Below are positions 53,347-62,101 of a stretch of 64,000 nucleotides of DNA, piece by piece. Both the position numbers and the translations under genes were made by a program. Under the pieces are notes generated by a model, which was not told the origin of the DNA, made no database searches, and saw only the letters and a list, made by a program, of their open reading frames with translations. The stretch comes from Pseudoflavonifractor sp. Marseille-P3106 (GTDB taxonomy: Bacteria; Bacillota; Clostridia; Oscillospirales; Oscillospiraceae), in NCBI GenBank assembly GCA_900169975.1, contig LT827119.1, positions 62,001 to 126,000 of the forward strand, in the 5' to 3' direction. Positions within the stretch are counted from its first letter, which is position 1. Every line of letters starts with the position of its first letter.

Positions 53347-54876
53347 TTCGTCGTGACGAATTAGAACGGTTTCGTCCAAGCCCAAATCACCGAACAGGCG
53401 CAGATAAATATCTACATTCCCGTCCTTGTCCACCTCGATCTTCTGGATGATCCGCTTGAGCTGGGCGTTGGTCATCTGTCGCACATCGGTGATGTCCTCA
53501 ATTTCCTTGAAAGTCTGTTGCAGGACGCCTTCCAGCTGCTCACCTTTTGTCAGATGGTAAGACACCATTTTCAGCTCGTTTTCCAGCCGCTCGATCTCTT
53601 TGCGCATCCCGCCGATCTTATCATTGAGTTCCTCGCGGGAGATTAAATCGTCGGCGTACATATCCATATATTTTTGCCGGGTCTTTTGCAGCCTGGCAAG
53701 CTGGGCGGTCAGTTCCTTTTCATAGTTCAGGTTTTCATCCTTTGCTTTATAGACCCGCTGGAATTCCCCCACTACATAGCGGATGACATTTTTCTTTGCT
53801 TTCAGCAGCCCGGTGAAATATTCCTGCAAAACCTCAATGAGTTCGTCCTCGTCCACCGTCACGGCGTTGGGGCAGTTGTCCGCCCCGCGCCCGTTGTGGC
53901 CGGAGCAGACCCAGCGGACATAGGTGTTTTTGTAGGTGCGGACGGTGCGCCGGAAGGACCAGCCGCACTCCTTACACTTGATGAGGGTGGAGAACAGGTA
54001 TTTGTTGCTTTGCCGTTCCTTGTCCACCTTGAACGCCTTGCCGCGGGACTGCATGATCTGCTGGGCCCGCTCAAAGGTTTCCGGGTCAATGATCCGCAGG
54101 TCTGGCCGCTCCACCACCATCCATTCCGAAGCGTCCTTGTCCGCCCGCTGGCCGGTTAAAAAGTCGGTCACTTCCTGTTTGCCATTGATGATTTTCCCGG
54201 TATAGAGTTCGTTGGTGAGGATGCGACAGACACCGTTCTGGCTCCATTGGCAGTTCCGCTTTGTCCGCAACCCCCGCTCATTGAGGAAGATGGAGATCTT
54301 TGCCGCCCCATAGCCGTCCTTAATATACCACTCATAAATCTGGCGGACAACCGCCGCTTCCTCCTCGTTGATCGCAAGGTTGAAGTAATCCCCGATGGTC
54401 TTATCATACCCGTAGACGATGTTGGGGACGCGGCCTTTTTCCGCATTCATTTTCTTACCGAACTTCACCCGCTTAGAGGTATTGGCGCTTTCTTCCTGGG
54501 CAAGGGCCCCGAAGATCGTCAGCACAAATTCGCTATTGCCCATACTGGTCATGTTGGCGGTCAAAAACTGGGTTTCGATTCCCAACGCTTTCAGCTTGCG
54601 GACATTTTGCAAGAGGTCAACCGTGTTCCGGGCGAAACGAGAAATGTCCTTGACCACTACCATGTCAAAGAGGCCGTGCTCTGCATCCGCCATCATCCGC
54701 AAAAACTCCTTGCGGTTTTTGATTTTGGTACCGGAGATGCCCTCGTCTGCGTAAAGGCGCACAAGGTTGTCCCCGGTGCGTTTGGTATATTCGGAGAAGA
54801 ATTCTTTCTGCGCTTCCAGGCTGTTAAGCTGATCTTCTTTATCGGTGGAAACGCGGCAGTAAGCGGCGATGTTCAT
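53341..54876 (-). CDS. Large serine recombinase of the spoIIID element
   Basis: A 511-residue site-specific recombinase that would integrate and excise the element. The N-terminal resolvase domain starts MNIAAYCRVSTDKEDQLNSL, with catalytic Ser in CRVST. The Recombinase domain follows (about 165-275, NLAINEEEAAVVRQIYEWYI). A zinc-ribbon has C-x2-C (LIKCKECGWSF) and a later Cys pair around VCSGHNGRGADNCPN. A long coiled coil (about 375-450) and a C-terminal tail end the protein. In the integrated state it ends HDET; in an excised circle it would read through attP to add YGSDKLERLIWAIQ. A sigma-A-like promoter precedes it. Confidence 0.95.
   Translation of the reverse strand: MNIAAYCRVSTDKEDQLNSLEAQKEFFSEYTKRTGDNLVRLYADEGISGTKIKNRKEFLRMMADAEHGLFDMVVVKDISRFARNTVDLLQNVRKLKALGIETQFLTANMTSMGNSEFVLTIFGALAQEESANTSKRVKFGKKMNAEKGRVPNIVYGYDKTIGDYFNLAINEEEAAVVRQIYEWYIKDGYGAAKISIFLNERGLRTKRNCQWSQNGVCRILTNELYTGKIINGKQEVTDFLTGQRADKDASEWMVVERPDLRIIDPETFERAQQIMQSRGKAFKVDKERQSNKYLFSTLIKCKECGWSFRRTVRTYKNTYVRWVCSGHNGRGADNCPNAVTVDEDELIEVLQEYFTGLLKAKKNVIRYVVGEFQRVYKAKDENLNYEKELTAQLARLQKTRQKYMDMYADDLISREELNDKIGGMRKEIERLENELKMVSYHLTKGEQLEGVLQQTFKEIEDITDVRQMTNAQLKRIIQKIEVDKDGNVDIYLRLFGDLGLDETVLIRHDET
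53342..53369. repeat. att site at the recombinase end (att core plus element arm)
   Basis: Core TATGT at 53342-53346, followed inside the element by an arm that ends in AATTAGAACGG at 53359-53369. The last codons and stop of the recombinase lie in this site: the stop codon TAA uses 53341-53343, so its final base comes from spoIIID. Confidence 0.85.
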
Positions 54877-54920
54877 AGCAAAACCTCTCTGTTAAAATAA
54901 AACCGTTCTGTTACAACCCT

Positions 54921-54949
54921 ATTTTATCATGTGCTGTTTTGGATTGCAA
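54921..54949 (-). promoter_or_regulatory. Sigma-A-like promoter of the recombinase gene
   Basis: On the minus strand TTGCAA (54944-54949), 17-base spacer, TAAAAT (54921-54926), 44 bases before the start codon. No sigma-E-type sequence is evident here, unlike in front of spoIIID and spoIIP. Confidence 0.6.
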
Positions 54950-54969
54950 TAGGGAAAGGGGCGCCCCGC

Positions 54970-55149
54970 TTATGCAGGGCGCCCCTCGTTTTCCTTTTTG
55001 CCGGAACCGTCCGCCGTATCTGCGGCAGACTGAATGGCAAGCTGTACCTTTTCCTGGTTTGCTTCCATAAAGATTTTCAGTAAGTAATCGGCGGTAGCTG
55101 CCGTCGGGTTAGGGTTATGGAAGCGGTAATTGAGTTTCCTCTTTTTCAC
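54970..55149 (-). CDS. Small element-encoded protein (59 residues)
   Basis: GTG start complementary to 55147-55149 behind GGGAGGTGGG, encoding 59 residues: KKRKLNYRFHNPNPTAATA, then DYLLKIFMEANQEKVQLAIQ and an acidic tail. Proteins with the RYHNPNPTA motif are common in clostridial integrative and mobilizable elements next to recombinases and relaxases. Function unknown; position beside the recombinase makes it a candidate recombination directionality factor, which is only inference. A terminator stem (GGGGCGCCC/GGGCGCCCC, 54959-54987) overlaps its stop. Confidence 0.75.
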   Translation of the reverse strand: MKKRKLNYRFHNPNPTAATADYLLKIFMEANQEKVQLAIQSAADTADGSGKKENEGRPA

Positions 55150-55233
55150 AGCAGCATTCCCACCTCCCTCTTGCTGCCTGTCCTTTGTCCATGTCTATGA
55201 AAACAAGGCGGAAAATAGTACCTGATAGGGTTG

Positions 55234-56181
55234 TCAAAGATCATGCCCCTGGTAGGGTCGCTGTGCCTGCCCTAATTCCCTGCGGATTTCCGGCGGGATG
55301 CGGTCAAGCAGCCGCTGCATATCGTGCAATTCACTTTCCAGCTTTGCCCGCTCCATGCGGTCTTTCATCTTCCCGCTTTCACTGGCCTTTGCCCTTGCTT
55401 CCAGCTTTTGATTTTCTTCCAAAAGGTCTTTGATCGTGATCTTGTACTTTTTCAGCTGCCCGGAGAAGTCCTCCATCTGCGGGAACCACTTTTTCAGCAG
55501 GGAGAGGGCTTCTTCCTTTTTCTTTCCGGCGTTCAGCGGGTTCATGCCGTCAAGGATGGCTTCAATGGCTCTGGCCTGTTTGGAAAGGGAAACCGCCTGC
55601 TTGAAAAGCCGGGTGGGGATATGCTTCCGGCCTGTCTTGCTGGCGCTCTCCCCACGCTCCAAATCCGGGTATTTCTCCACCATGTAGGCGTGAAAGTCAT
55701 CCTGCCACTTCGTCAGGTTTGCCCGGTTGCCGATGATTTCTTTGGCGCACAGGCGGTTGTCCTTTGTCAGCGGCACAAAGGTCAAATGCAGGTGGGGCGT
55801 TTTCTCGTCCATGTGTACCACAGCCGACACGATATTTTCCCGGCCTACCTGGTCAATGAGGAAATCCGCTGCCCGCTGGAAAAACGCCTGTATTTCCTTT
55901 GGGGATTTCCCTTTGAAAAACTCCGGGCTGGCGGTTATCAGCGTATCGACAAACCGTGTACTGTCTTTCCTTGTCCGGCATCCGGCCTGCTCAATTCGGC
56001 TCTGAATGAAGCGGTAATAGCGTCCCTCCGGCTTGACGATATGGAAGTTGTACTTGCTCTTGGCGGTGTCAATGTCGGGATTGCTGGCATACTGCTCTTT
56101 CTGCCGTTCGTGATGGGCTTCCAGCGGCCTTGCCGGGTTGCCCTTGTGCTTCTCAAAACGCAAAATTGCGTGTTGTGCCAT
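55234..56181 (-). CDS. MobV-family relaxase (Pre/Mob type)
   Basis: A 315-residue plasmid mobilization relaxase. It starts MAQHAILRFEKHKGNPARPL behind AAGGAG. Family motifs include the HERQKEQYASNPDIDTAKSK region and the HMDEKTPHLHLTFVPL motif with the HxDExxPHxH metal site of MobV. A coiled-coil C-terminus ends the protein (about 230-315). It should nick the oriT-like site at 62245-62283 and allow transfer by a conjugative helper. It is slightly shorter than plasmid Mob proteins, as is common in IMEs. Confidence 0.93.
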   Translation of the reverse strand: MAQHAILRFEKHKGNPARPLEAHHERQKEQYASNPDIDTAKSKYNFHIVKPEGRYYRFIQSRIEQAGCRTRKDSTRFVDTLITASPEFFKGKSPKEIQAFFQRAADFLIDQVGRENIVSAVVHMDEKTPHLHLTFVPLTKDNRLCAKEIIGNRANLTKWQDDFHAYMVEKYPDLERGESASKTGRKHIPTRLFKQAVSLSKQARAIEAILDGMNPLNAGKKKEEALSLLKKWFPQMEDFSGQLKKYKITIKDLLEENQKLEARAKASESGKMKDRMERAKLESELHDMQRLLDRIPPEIRRELGQAQRPYQGHDL

Positions 56182-56316
56182 GAAACTCCTTTCCCCATTC
56201 CTTTCCCATCCGGGGTTTTCCACAGGGAAAATCCTGCCAGAAAAAGCTCGGATAGGATTGGAATGGATAGAATCTAAATCAATCTCTTAATCTTTGTATT
56301 TCTATATACCGTCCGG

Positions 56317-56350
56317 TTTCCGTACTTCTCAAGGGTGATTTCCGTACTTC
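56317..56350. repeat. Two 12-bp direct repeats upstream of the relaxase gene
   Basis: TTTCCGTACTTC occurs at 56317-56328 and 56339-56350, 22 bases apart (about two helical turns), between the relaxase and initiator-like genes. This spacing is typical of iterons bound by a replication initiator; alternatively an operator. Confidence 0.5.
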
Positions 56351-56363
56351 ATGGGCACAGTTT

Positions 56364-56759
56364 TCAATCCTCCGGCGTACCATAACCGGATTTCTTGAAG
56401 TCGGTGTTTGAAACCGCTTCATAGGATTTTGGGTAAATGCGGTTGGGTTTTCCACAGCCCTGCTTCTGGATCTCCACCAGCCCGGCGTATTGCAGTTCCC
56501 GCAGGGTATTCACCGCCTTTTGCCGCCCACAGCAGAGCAGGTCAACCATCTCGCAGATGGGATAGTACAGATAAATCCGCCCGTACTCGTCCGCCCACCC
56601 ATTTTTCCGGGATAACTCCGCCCGTCGCAGGATAAAGGCGTACAGTAGCTTTGCCTCGTTGGATAGAGGCTGGAATGTAGGGGCTTCAAAGAGAAAATTG
56701 GGGAGCCGGGTGAAGCTGAACGCCTGTTCCGGCTGATGAATGTAAATCGTGTTTGTCAT
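56364..56759 (-). CDS. Replication-initiator-like winged-helix protein (RepA N-terminal type)
   Basis: A 131-residue protein starting MTNTIYIHQPEQAFSFTRLP. The stretch NFLFEAPTFQPLSNEAKLLY, FILRRAELSRKNGW and YYPICEMVDLLCCGRQKAVN corresponds to the N-terminal domain of RepA initiators of Gram-positive plasmids. The C-terminal part found in full initiators is missing, as often in IMEs, so it may act as regulator or as a circle-stage initiator together with the repeats at 56317-56350. Confidence 0.82.
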   Translation of the reverse strand: MTNTIYIHQPEQAFSFTRLPNFLFEAPTFQPLSNEAKLLYAFILRRAELSRKNGWADEYGRIYLYYPICEMVDLLCCGRQKAVNTLRELQYAGLVEIQKQGCGKPNRIYPKSYEAVSNTDFKKSGYGTPED

Positions 56760-56869
56760 AGCGTGTTTTGTGGACGGTTAGAAGCCCGTTTTCTGGGGTG
56801 GGCGATAGTTTATACCACCCGCCCCGGTTTCGGGCCTGTGAAGCCTGATAAATCAAGGCTTTTTTGCTC

Positions 56870-57217
56870 CTAACTGTCCACACAAGACCTCCTTTTCCGT
56901 TCACTTTCTGTTTTCTGCCGCCTGTGAACTTTGGCGGCGCAGCCGGGGCAGTATTTAGCCCGGTTGGATTTGGGGACGAATACGCCGCCGCAGACTGCAC
57001 AGCGTTTCAAGTCCTTATCCCGGAAAATCTCTGCTTCCAACGCCCCGTCCAGCGGCAAGACCGCCCACCGGAACCACTTGCAGCAGACCGAGAAAGAAAC
57101 CGTCTGCGGGCAGGTGCAGGCGTCCCCATCGTCAAGGGCAATACAGTTGCCGTCTTCACAGCAACAGCACTCCCGGCGTATCCGGGCGCTTGCCCGTTTC
57201 CGCTGCGCTGGTGTCAT
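56870..57217 (-). CDS. Cysteine-rich zinc-ribbon protein of mobile elements (cysteine-rich VLP type)
   Basis: About 115 residues from the ATG complementary to 57215-57217 (MTPAQRKRASARIRRECCCC). Clusters of cysteines (ECCCCEDGNC, CTCPQ) and a C-terminal zinc finger (RCAVCGGVFVPKSNRAKYCP) are present, the pattern of element proteins annotated as cysteine-rich VLP. The conserved VLPLD box is present. The start is uncertain: the frame is open to 57349 but its 5' part overlaps a hairpin at 57334-57370. Function unknown, probably DNA binding. Confidence 0.75.
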   Translation of the reverse strand: MTPAQRKRASARIRRECCCCEDGNCIALDDGDACTCPQTVSFSVCCKWFRWAVLPLDGALEAEIFRDKDLKRCAVCGGVFVPKSNRAKYCPGCAAKVHRRQKTESERKRRSCVDS

Positions 57218-57333
57218 GCGGTAAAGGGAACCGTCTGGCCTGCGTTCCAGCGGCGGCAAAGTTTTGGTAGGATGGATGCTGACCCCTCTTTTCTTGTTGT
57301 ATTCAACCGATTGTGAGATCAGTTTATCATGAA

Positions 57334-57370
57334 AAAATGCAATTCCCATTTTTCTGCGGGAATTGCATTT
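57334..57370. promoter_or_regulatory. Palindrome in the divergent region of the element
   Basis: A 13-bp inverted repeat AAATGCAATTCCC/GGGAATTGCATTT with an 11-base spacer, between the Cys-rich gene and the XRE regulator. It may be an operator for the regulator or a terminator of the divergent transcript. Confidence 0.55.
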
Positions 57371-57475
57371 ATGCCATCGTGTAGACCTTCAAAATTGTAA
57401 ATCTGCAATTACTGCTATTCCTAAATGTGGAATGGTGTGGTAAACTGAAAGAAATACAGGCAAGGAGGGGGAAAT

Positions 57476-58288
57476 ATGGCGGCAAAACAGTTTGAGGAAC
57501 ATCCAGGCGACCGGATTGGCGATTTGAGGACGAACCTGGGGATGACAAAGAAAGAATTGAGCCGGAAAACCGGGATCGATGCATCCCAGATCACCCGCAT
57601 TGAAAATGGCAGCCTCAACACTATCAGCAGCGATTATCTGATAAAGCTGGCAAAGGAATTGAAAACATCTACGGATTATATCCTGGGTCTTACCCCTGTC
57701 AGCGTCCCGAAAAGCTATGATATTTCTGAACTGGGCCTGTCTAATGAAGCGGTTAAAAGGCTTGTCACGGGCGCTGTCGATGTACAAATCCTCAATCGGT
57801 TGTTAGAACACAGGAATTTCCCCAAACTGATAGATTTGATACGGATATATTTTCAGGACACGGCAGCAAAGGGGATAATGGCACGAAACCAGATTATCGA
57901 GATGGCAACGGCTTCCCTGTCTGACCTGATGAAAGAACACCCGGAATATCGGGCAGGAGCAAAGCCGGATTTGCAGCTTTTGAACGCCCAAAAGATGGGG
58001 GAACATGAGGCGGAGATTGAAAAAATCAAAAATGTGTTCCTTGCCATCCTGCGAGATATTAAAAAAGATATGGATAGCGGTGGACAGCCGGGAGGAGTAG
58101 CCACCGCCGCAATGCTTCAAACCATGAGGGACGCGCTGGCTGGGCAACAGCAGGAGCCGGTGTCAATGGACGATGTGACTGCGATGATTGCTAGGCAGAT
58201 TGGGCAGATTATCCCAATGGATGAGGAAACAGCAGAGGAGTTTCAACGATTGGCGATAAAAATGATAGAACAAGTGCGAGACACCTAA
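57476..58288 (+). CDS. XRE-family regulator of the element
   Basis: A 270-residue regulator starting at ATG 57476 behind AAGGAGG. The HTH covers about residues 14-68 (LRTNLGMTKKELSRKTGIDA then SQITRIENGSLN). The remainder is helical, with QNISHG-free linker and KNVFLAILRDIKKDMDSGGQ. Such proteins repress element genes in the integrated state. It is read away from the mobilization genes and towards the restriction cargo. Confidence 0.87.
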   Translation: MAAKQFEEHPGDRIGDLRTNLGMTKKELSRKTGIDASQITRIENGSLNTISSDYLIKLAKELKTSTDYILGLTPVSVPKSYDISELGLSNEAVKRLVTGAVDVQILNRLLEHRNFPKLIDLIRIYFQDTAAKGIMARNQIIEMATASLSDLMKEHPEYRAGAKPDLQLLNAQKMGEHEAEIEKIKNVFLAILRDIKKDMDSGGQPGGVATAAMLQTMRDALAGQQQEPVSMDDVTAMIARQIGQIIPMDEETAEEFQRLAIKMIEQVRDT

Positions 58289-58397
58289 AAATGTATTCGT
58301 TTTCTATCAAAAGAATCCCTTGTGTAATTTCGCTTAAACGAATATAATATAGACAGTTAATAGCTTCTCCCCCAAAAACTCTGCTGAGGTAATATAA

Positions 58398-58592
58398 ATG
58401 AACGGATATATTACGGTTCAAGAAGCGGCACAAAAATGGGGAATAACCCCGCGCCAAGTTCAGATTCTCTGTAAAGAAGAACGTATAATTGGAGCAACTC
58501 GAATGAGTCGCATCTGGGTTATTCCAGAGAATGCAGAGAAACCGACAAAAAAACTAAAGAAACAATATCGTATGTTTAAGGAGCAAAAATGA
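58398..58592 (+). CDS. Small helix-turn-helix DNA-binding protein (64 residues)
   Basis: Starts MNGYITVQEAAQKWGITPRQ and has a MerR/excisionase-like fold (YITVQEAAQKWGI, then ICKEERI-like recognition part VQILCKEERIIGATRMSRIW). Small proteins of this type often precede restriction-modification genes in Firmicutes and may time their expression like C proteins, or act as excisionases. It overlaps the methyltransferase start by four bases. Confidence 0.8.
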   Translation: MNGYITVQEAAQKWGITPRQVQILCKEERIIGATRMSRIWVIPENAEKPTKKLKKQYRMFKEQK

Positions 58593-59461
58593 AAATGGGC
58601 GATATTACATATAAAAAAATTACAACAACCCCTATTAATCTCGATAACTCGATTATAATTGAAAGTGATGCTATACTTGCTTTACAAAAACTTCCATCGG
58701 CTTCAGTGCAGTGCATTGTTACTTCACCGCCATATTGGGGACTTCGAGATTATGGTATTAAAGGTCAAATTGGCCTGGAGGAAAAATTACAGCAGTACAT
58801 TAATAAATTAGTATCTGTTTTTGCTGAAGCAAAAAGAGTTTTACGAGATGATGGTGTGTTTTGGTTAAATATTGGTGATGGGTATACTAGCGGAAATCGT
58901 GGGTATAGAGCACCTGACAAAAAGAATCCAGCTAGAGCAATGAGTGTTCGTCCCGACACTCCAGAAGGATTGAAACCAAAAGATTTGTTAGGAATTCCGT
59001 GGAGGCTGGCCCTAGCCTTACAAGCTGATGGTTGGTTTTTGCGTAGTGATATTATTTGGAACAAACCTAATGCTATGCCAGAAAGCGTGAAAGATCGGCC
59101 AACACGTTCCCACGAATATGTTTTTATGCTTACAAAAAAAGAAAAATATTATTACGATTACCAAGCCATAAAAGAAAATGGACGCAACAAGCGCACAGTT
59201 TGGAATGTAAACACCGCGCCGTTTGCAGAAGCCCACTTTGCAACATTCCCTCCTGCTTTGATAGAACCATGTATTCTTGCCTCAACTAAAGAGAATGATT
59301 TTGTGCTTGACCCATTTTTTGGTTCTGGAACAGTTGGCGTTGTTTGTCAAGAATTTAATAGACAATTTGTTGGCATAGAGTTAAACGATGAGTATGTTAA
59401 AATTGCAAGAACACGATTGGATATTTTAGAACTTCCAGTGTTGAAAGTTGTAGGTGAATAA
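58589..59461 (+). CDS. DNA (cytosine-N4 or adenine-N6) methyltransferase, SPPY type
   Basis: A 290-residue DNA methyltransferase with catalytic motif IV CIVTSPPYWGLRDYG (about residues 44-58) before the SAM-binding motif I DPFFGSGTVGVV (about 236-247), i.e. the beta-class order. SPPY is typical of N4-cytosine enzymes. Together with the XcyI-type endonuclease it should protect CCCGGG, as in the XcyI/Cfr9I group. GC content is low, about 38 %, which sets it apart from host genes. Confidence 0.92.
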   Translation: MKMGDITYKKITTTPINLDNSIIIESDAILALQKLPSASVQCIVTSPPYWGLRDYGIKGQIGLEEKLQQYINKLVSVFAEAKRVLRDDGVFWLNIGDGYTSGNRGYRAPDKKNPARAMSVRPDTPEGLKPKDLLGIPWRLALALQADGWFLRSDIIWNKPNAMPESVKDRPTRSHEYVFMLTKKEKYYYDYQAIKENGRNKRTVWNVNTAPFAEAHFATFPPALIEPCILASTKENDFVLDPFFGSGTVGVVCQEFNRQFVGIELNDEYVKIARTRLDILELPVLKVVGE

Positions 59462-59462
59462 G

Positions 59463-60425
59463 ATGGCAATAATATTTGACTTGCCCAATACCCAGGTCGG
59501 TTTTGCTAATACATTGAAAGAATTACGAGAGACGTTTCTTCAGGATGCCTTGGCTACGACAGTTGCAGTAATGGAAATTAATATACTTGATTCAGAGCTA
59601 CATGAGTATGTTAACAATGGTTCTCTACAAACTCTTGCCACGCATGGAATGAGAGGCGAATTATTGTTTGCGGTTCCAAGTATTTTGGAAAAGAACCCTA
59701 GATTACTGGGCTATTATCGTCTTTTGCTAGGTTACAGTCAAAAAGGCTTTTACACTGCCGCCACTGGCGCAGGGATGTTCAAATCATTAGAGGAAAAGGG
59801 CTCCCTTTCGCAAAAGCAACGTAGTGCTCTACCAGAATTATGCCGAGCATTAAATCTCAGTGCAAAATATATGTTGGAGCATCTTGAGGACCAAATGATC
59901 AGTTCCGGATTCTTTGATCAGTTGACCCTTTTGACATTGGGACCACAACTTCGTGGCGGGGCTAATGTCCAAAAAGGGACTTCTGCTATTTCACAAGTAT
60001 TCGATGTAGTTTATCAAATTGTAAGCGCATCTGTTGTTCGCTCTAACTCAAGATGCATTGAATTAAAGAATAATTCAGGCCGTACCGTATACATACAATT
60101 TGCAGCTGATCCCGATATTGTGATAAGGGAAGAATTAGCAACAGACAAATACCGAAATTTAGTTGCAATCGAGGTTAAAGGAGGACAAGACTACTCGAAT
60201 ATTCACAACCGAGTGGGAGAGGCCGAAAAAAGCCATCAGAAGGCAAAAAAAGATGGTTATGTAGAGTGCTGGACAGTAGTTAATGTTGACCGCATTGATA
60301 TGAACATGGCACAAAAAGAATCTCCGACTACAAACAAATTTTACCGAATATCTGAACTTTTGAATCAAAGCAGCGCTGAATATAGAGATTTTTCGTTGCA
60401 AATTTTATCTATTGCAGGCATTTAA
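59463..60425 (+). CDS. XcyI-family type II restriction endonuclease
   Basis: A 320-residue restriction endonuclease. Family landmarks are GMRGELLFAVPSILEKNPRL, YYRLLLGYSQKGFYTA, the LGPQLRGGANVQKGTSAI stretch and the catalytic region DPDIVIREELAT with IAIEVKGGQDYSN (PD...ExK), ending EAEKSHQKAKKDGYVECWTV. XcyI and relatives cut CCCGGG; the same specificity is likely but not proven. The ATG at 59463 with AGGTG upstream is one base after the methyltransferase stop. Confidence 0.92.
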   Translation: MAIIFDLPNTQVGFANTLKELRETFLQDALATTVAVMEINILDSELHEYVNNGSLQTLATHGMRGELLFAVPSILEKNPRLLGYYRLLLGYSQKGFYTAATGAGMFKSLEEKGSLSQKQRSALPELCRALNLSAKYMLEHLEDQMISSGFFDQLTLLTLGPQLRGGANVQKGTSAISQVFDVVYQIVSASVVRSNSRCIELKNNSGRTVYIQFAADPDIVIREELATDKYRNLVAIEVKGGQDYSNIHNRVGEAEKSHQKAKKDGYVECWTVVNVDRIDMNMAQKESPTTNKFYRISELLNQSSAEYRDFSLQILSIAGI

Positions 60426-60463
60426 CCTTCACTAGATATTATTTGCAAAAACGAGGTGTTGGT

Positions 60464-62101
60464 ATGCCACGAAAGAGAGACGATAAACCGCTCTATGACT
60501 ACAATATATACCGCATTCTTCCAGAAAAAGCAGAGAGCTTCAAGTCGTTCTTGGAAGATCGAAGATTTGAAGAAATACCATTGAAACCGGAGTGTATTCA
60601 AAACCCCTCTGGATATACATTTACCCTCATGTTTTGCGATAAAGACAACCGAAAGGGCTCTCCTTGGGTAAATTTATTATCCACCTGTACCGAATGGGAT
60701 TTGAGCCAAGAATTAAAAATATATGGAGCAGCCTTAATTTGTTATAGGGAAGACTCTTGTTTTGTTGTTTCTTATGGCAATGCACACTTTTATGTGAGCG
60801 ATTATTGTGATTTTAATTTTGGAGTGGCTGTTGCAGAACGACTAATTGATTTAGACCAGGTTCGAGCACAACAAAATATTTCTCATGGTAGCAAGCTAAG
60901 TAAAATGCACATGGATTACTTGGGCGGTACAGTGCTGTCCTATCGTAGCGGAGAGATACCTACCTATATTCGAGGAACAAGTCTTGATCCAGAGTTATGG
61001 GGAACTACTATTAACTGCGGCACCTCTGCACAATTCAAATGGGAAGAGAAGCCAACTGAAATCGGCGAAAAATTGAATCTCCTAAATGAAATAATAAAAG
61101 CAGATAGCTCGATTTCTCTACCGAGATTAACTTTTTTGGATGTAGAAGAAGATGCAGAAAAAATTGAAAGCCTTTATCATCAATTAGCTGTTGCTATTGA
61201 GCAATATGACGGAGCCGCTAACGATGGAAACTTAATAAATGTTCCATCTTTCTACATGATGGGAACACGGCTAATACAGAACGATTCTGTCCGTTTCAAA
61301 TTAAGCTGTAATCATAAAAGCCTTGAATTCGATGGTGAATTATCCATAACTGCAATTAATGAGTTTGTTAGGGAAAAAGAATTTGCGCTACAAGAAGTAA
61401 TTCAGAAAATTAACATCTCTATTGAATACGCCAATGATGCATGGACAAACCGCAAACCTATCACGGAGTATCTGGAATTTATCACAGAAGATAATTTTTG
61501 CTTGCGCAATGGCAAATGGTGCTCCTTTAACATTGCATATCTTGACCGTATCTTCCAAGAAGCCAAAAGGGTTGCTTTTATAAATCATTCTCAAGACGAG
61601 TTTGCACTATCTAAAGACGATGTCATTCAATTTGCAAGGGAAAACGGTTTTTATGACGAAACAAACAGCAGGCAACCATATGAAACTTTCTACAATCAGA
61701 ACATTTCGCAGCTGATAGGGGCAATTTGTTTACACCCGCGAACCGTACCTGTTGATCCGGAAGGTAATGGCCGATACAGATATGAAGTGTGCGACTTTTG
61801 CAAGGATCAGACCCTATACTTTGTGAAGATAGGAAAGCCGAATGATTTTGCGTATGCCATTGACCAAGCTATGCTGACACTCGAAAAATGTGAAGCAGGT
61901 ATGGGTTCTTTAACATTGCCAGGAGATTTAGCTGTTTCTCCCACAGAGTTTAGAATGGTATTAATCTTTGATGGGCGTGCTAATATGGTAGAAAAATGGG
62001 AAGATGTTTTTTCTATCAATTTCCTTATCCATCTAACAGAATTGAAGCGGCGTTTGAGCAGTACAGACATATCTCTTACAATCGATTTTGTTTACTGGTG
62101 A
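60464..62101 (+). CDS. TIGR04141 / DUF6119-like protein next to a restriction system
   Basis: A 545-residue protein. The N-terminal part YNIYRILPEKAESFKSFLED and the segment YGNAHFYVSDYCDFNFGVAV then RLIDLDQVRAQQNISHGSKL resemble sporadically distributed TIGR04141/DUF6119 proteins that often occur in defence loci. No catalytic motif is obvious to me. AT-rich like the two genes before it, with 38 bases between, so cotranscribed as a third member of the restriction operon. Its role (endonuclease accessory, anti-phage or other) is unknown. Confidence 0.75.
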   Translation: MPRKRDDKPLYDYNIYRILPEKAESFKSFLEDRRFEEIPLKPECIQNPSGYTFTLMFCDKDNRKGSPWVNLLSTCTEWDLSQELKIYGAALICYREDSCFVVSYGNAHFYVSDYCDFNFGVAVAERLIDLDQVRAQQNISHGSKLSKMHMDYLGGTVLSYRSGEIPTYIRGTSLDPELWGTTINCGTSAQFKWEEKPTEIGEKLNLLNEIIKADSSISLPRLTFLDVEEDAEKIESLYHQLAVAIEQYDGAANDGNLINVPSFYMMGTRLIQNDSVRFKLSCNHKSLEFDGELSITAINEFVREKEFALQEVIQKINISIEYANDAWTNRKPITEYLEFITEDNFCLRNGKWCSFNIAYLDRIFQEAKRVAFINHSQDEFALSKDDVIQFARENGFYDETNSRQPYETFYNQNISQLIGAICLHPRTVPVDPEGNGRYRYEVCDFCKDQTLYFVKIGKPNDFAYAIDQAMLTLEKCEAGMGSLTLPGDLAVSPTEFRMVLIFDGRANMVEKWEDVFSINFLIHLTELKRRLSSTDISLTIDFVYW

